In this document: one piece after another, positions 62,231 through 64,000 of the stretch | Position numbering within the stretch: the stretch's first letter is position 1 | Layout: each line of letters starts with the position of its first letter | Origin: Owenweeksia sp963758205 | GTDB lineage: Bacteria > Bacteroidota > Bacteroidia > Flavobacteriales > Schleiferiaceae | Reading direction: 5' to 3' | NCBI GenBank assembly: GCA_963758205.1 | Contig: CAVWUM010000002.1 | Span: forward strand, 62,001-126,000 | Length of the DNA: 64,000 nt | Notes under the pieces: model-generated | Told to the model about the DNA's origin: nothing | What the model saw: the letters and a program-made list of their open reading frames with translations, nothing else | Database searches by the model: none | Program-made: the position numbers and the translations under genes

Positions 62231-63079
62231 ATGGAAGCCGTAGTAAACTATTTTGAAACCATCCCCACCCTGCACCGCACCATCATACTGGTGGGCGGTA
62301 TTACCCTTTTCTGGGTATTGGAGGGTGCCTTACCCTTGTTCAGGTTTAAATACCATAAGTGGAAACATGCGTGGCCAAATTTCTTTTTTACACTCACTAC
62401 CATAGCGGTAAACTTTGTCCTTGCCTTTTTGCTCTTGATGTCTGCCGATTGGGTGCGCGATAATAACTTTGGTATTATCAACTGGCTACCTGAAATGCCA
62501 CTTTGGCTGTATGTAACCCTCGGGGTTCTATTACTTGATTTTATCGGAGCCTACCTGGCGCACTATGTAGAGCATAAGGTAAAGCCCCTGTGGATGGTAC
62601 ACCTGGTGCACCATACCGATCATCATGTGGATATTACAACGGGTAACAGGCATCACCCGCTTGAAAGCCTTGTGCGATTTATTTTCACGCTGGCGGGGGT
62701 TTTTATAGTAGGAACACCCATCGCCATTGTATTTCTCTACCAGTCTTTATCCGTGGTGTTTACCCAGCTTACACATGCCAATATTAAGATGAACCCAAAA
62801 CTGGATAAGATTATCAGCTACATATTTGTGTCGCCCGATATGCATAAGGTGCACCACCACTACGTACTGCCTTATACTGACTCTAACTATGGCAACATAT
62901 TTTCTATTTGGGACCGGATTTTTGGCACTTATAAAGAACTGCACCGCGAAGAGGTAGTATATGGCGTTGATGTATTTCCGGATGAAGTGGCCAACGGAAA
63001 AATCGGGGCTTTGCTGAAGCAGCCTTTTCAGAAGTATCAGAAGCCAACCATACTTCCCGGCTCTGAAGACCGCAAGTAA
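62231..63079 (+). CDS. Sterol desaturase / fatty acid hydroxylase family protein
   Basis: A 282-residue integral membrane protein with about four helices and the eight-histidine di-iron signature: HYVEH (HxxxH), HLVHHTDHH (HxxHH) and HKVHHHY (HxxHH). Members hydroxylate or desaturate lipids, including sterols, fatty acids and carotenoids. Two homologous possibilities here are a membrane lipid hydroxylase and a carotenoid hydroxylase-like enzyme. It follows the broken dehydrogenase by 52 bases and ends the lipid block. Confidence 0.88.
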   Translation: MEAVVNYFETIPTLHRTIILVGGITLFWVLEGALPLFRFKYHKWKHAWPNFFFTLTTIAVNFVLAFLLLMSADWVRDNNFGIINWLPEMPLWLYVTLGVLLLDFIGAYLAHYVEHKVKPLWMVHLVHHTDHHVDITTGNRHHPLESLVRFIFTLAGVFIVGTPIAIVFLYQSLSVVFTQLTHANIKMNPKLDKIISYIFVSPDMHKVHHHYVLPYTDSNYGNIFSIWDRIFGTYKELHREEVVYGVDVFPDEVANGKIGALLKQPFQKYQKPTILPGSEDRK

Positions 63080-63116
63080 GTAAGCTGTCTAGTCCTTTTG
63101 TTTGCTAATCCCTGAA

Positions 63117-63163
63117 TAAAAAAAGCCCGTTTCATTTCGGCTCAGCCGAGATTAAAACGGGCT
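63117..63163 (-). terminator. Rho-independent terminator of gyrB
   Basis: Outer arms AGCCCGTTT and AAACGGGCT (63124-63132 and 63155-63163) enclose an inner hairpin TCGGC-TCA-GCCGA. On the minus strand the stem is followed by seven T residues. It lies 28 bases after the gyrB stop. It may also stop the converging sterol-desaturase transcript. Confidence 0.85.
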
Positions 63164-63190
63164 CATTATAATAACACGTGGTGCTTTTAC

Positions 63191-64000
63191 CTAAACGTCA
63201 ATCTTGGCGTATTTGGCATTCTTTTCAATGAACTCACGCCTTGGTGGTACATCATCACCCATCAGCATACTGAATATACGATCAGCTTCTGCGGCACTAT
63301 CAATAGTTACCTGGCGCATCATTCGCTGGGTAGGGTCCATAGTGGTTTCCCACAGCTGCTCGGCATTCATCTCACCCAAACCTTTATAGCGCTGTACGCC
63401 AATACCTGTTTTATTCTCACCACCCATTTCGGCTATCAGTCTGTCGCGCTGATCATCATTCCAGGCATACTCACCTTTTTGGCCCTTTTTAACAAGATAC
63501 AGGGGTGGAGCAGCAATGTATATGAAACCATTTTCTATAAGTTCCTTCATGTAGCGGAAGAAGAAGGTAAGGATAAGGGTAGCAATATGGCTACCATCCA
63601 CATCCGCATCACACATAATTACGATTTTGTGATAGCGCAACTTAGCAAGGTTAAGGGCCTTACTGTCTTCCTCAGTACCTACACTCACACCCAATGCAGT
63701 AAACATGTTTTTGATTTCTTCATTCTCAAAAACCTTGTGTTGCATGGCTTTTTCCACGTTAAGGATTTTACCACGCAGCGGAAGTATGGCCTGGAAGTTA
63801 CGGTCGCGACCCTGCTTGGCTGTTCCACCTGCCGAATCACCCTCTACCAAAAATATCTCGCAAATAGACGGATCTGTTTCTGAACAGTCAGAGAGTTTTC
63901 CCGGTAAACCGGAACCACCCATTACCGTTTTACGCTGTACCATCTCGCGCGCCTTTTTAGCGGCCACACGGGCTTTTGCTGCCAAAATAACCTTTTGCAC
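63191..64000 (-). CDS. gyrB: DNA gyrase subunit B, C-terminal part
   Basis: The 5' end lies beyond the window. The 270 visible residues start inside the ATPase-linker region and hold the whole TOPRIM and tail region. Diagnostic features are EIFLVEGDSAGG and DADVDGSHI (metal-binding TOPRIM residues), QRYKGLGEMNAEQLWETTM and GDDVPPRREFIEKNA, the GyrB-type tail. The length of this part matches GyrB of Bacteroidota. ParE is less likely because of the DVPPRREFI ending. It introduces negative supercoils together with GyrA. Confidence 0.95.
   Translation of the reverse strand: MQKVILAAKARVAAKKAREMVQRKTVMGGSGLPGKLSDCSETDPSICEIFLVEGDSAGGTAKQGRDRNFQAILPLRGKILNVEKAMQHKVFENEEIKNMFTALGVSVGTEEDSKALNLAKLRYHKIVIMCDADVDGSHIATLILTFFFRYMKELIENGFIYIAAPPLYLVKKGQKGEYAWNDDQRDRLIAEMGGENKTGIGVQRYKGLGEMNAEQLWETTMDPTQRMMRQVTIDSAAEADRIFSMLMGDDVPPRREFIEKNAKYAKIDV

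Overview
The window is about 64 kb of chromosome from a member of the Bacteroidota, most likely a marine, pigmented relative of the Flavobacteriales. The signs are three proteins with C-terminal sorting domains of the type IX secretion system, a Bacteroidota-type LptD, several lipoproteins, a CrtD-like carotenoid desaturase, many genes starting with TTG and few clear Shine-Dalgarno sequences. Several start regions carry TAnnTTTG boxes, which is the Bacteroidota -7 promoter element. No tRNA, rRNA, CRISPR array or prophage was seen.

Layout. 1-4.3 kb holds the end of a secreted beta-propeller-like protein, a YiaA-like membrane protein, an orphan ABC ATPase and a frameshifted carotenoid desaturase. 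4.5-12 kb is a tightly packed seven-gene operon: ABC exporter ATPase and permease, sulfotransferase, acyl carrier protein, condensation-domain-like acyltransferase, FAD oxidoreductase and AMP-forming ligase. It reads as a small pathway for a carrier-bound, possibly sulfated and exported acyl product, and I know of no described counterpart. 12-32 kb is mostly core material: FAS1 lipoprotein, patatin-like membrane protein, OmpA protein, Lpd, RidA, a PabA/TrpG-type amidotransferase, an envelope block (LptD, amidase, MCE protein), two iron-sulfur redox proteins, three tandem paralogous barrel-like proteins, an alpha/beta hydrolase and an inositol-monophosphatase-like enzyme.

33-40 kb is the plastic zone. 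Six small minus-strand genes with little or no recognisable function are separated by related palindromic elements. In three of these the element supplies the stop codon of the preceding gene. The array abuts a response regulator whose 3' end occurs in two further degraded copies. The cognate kinase and regulator are separated by a DUF559 nuclease gene bracketed by inverted repeats. This zone looks like a cassette array plus a small mobile element.

41-64 kb holds a TonB-C-like protein, small unknowns, MtaB, a DUF4143 ATPase behind a 32-bp-periodic operator, an M28 peptidase and another T9SS cargo, a multi-PAS kinase with its receiver, a glutathione peroxidase, a lipid block (PlsC, acyl-ACP desaturase, sterol-desaturase family) and the C-terminal part of GyrB. 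Three genes between 56 and 62 kb are interrupted, by one frameshift and two in-frame stops. With the carotenoid desaturase that makes four broken genes, so either sequence errors or real decay must be considered.
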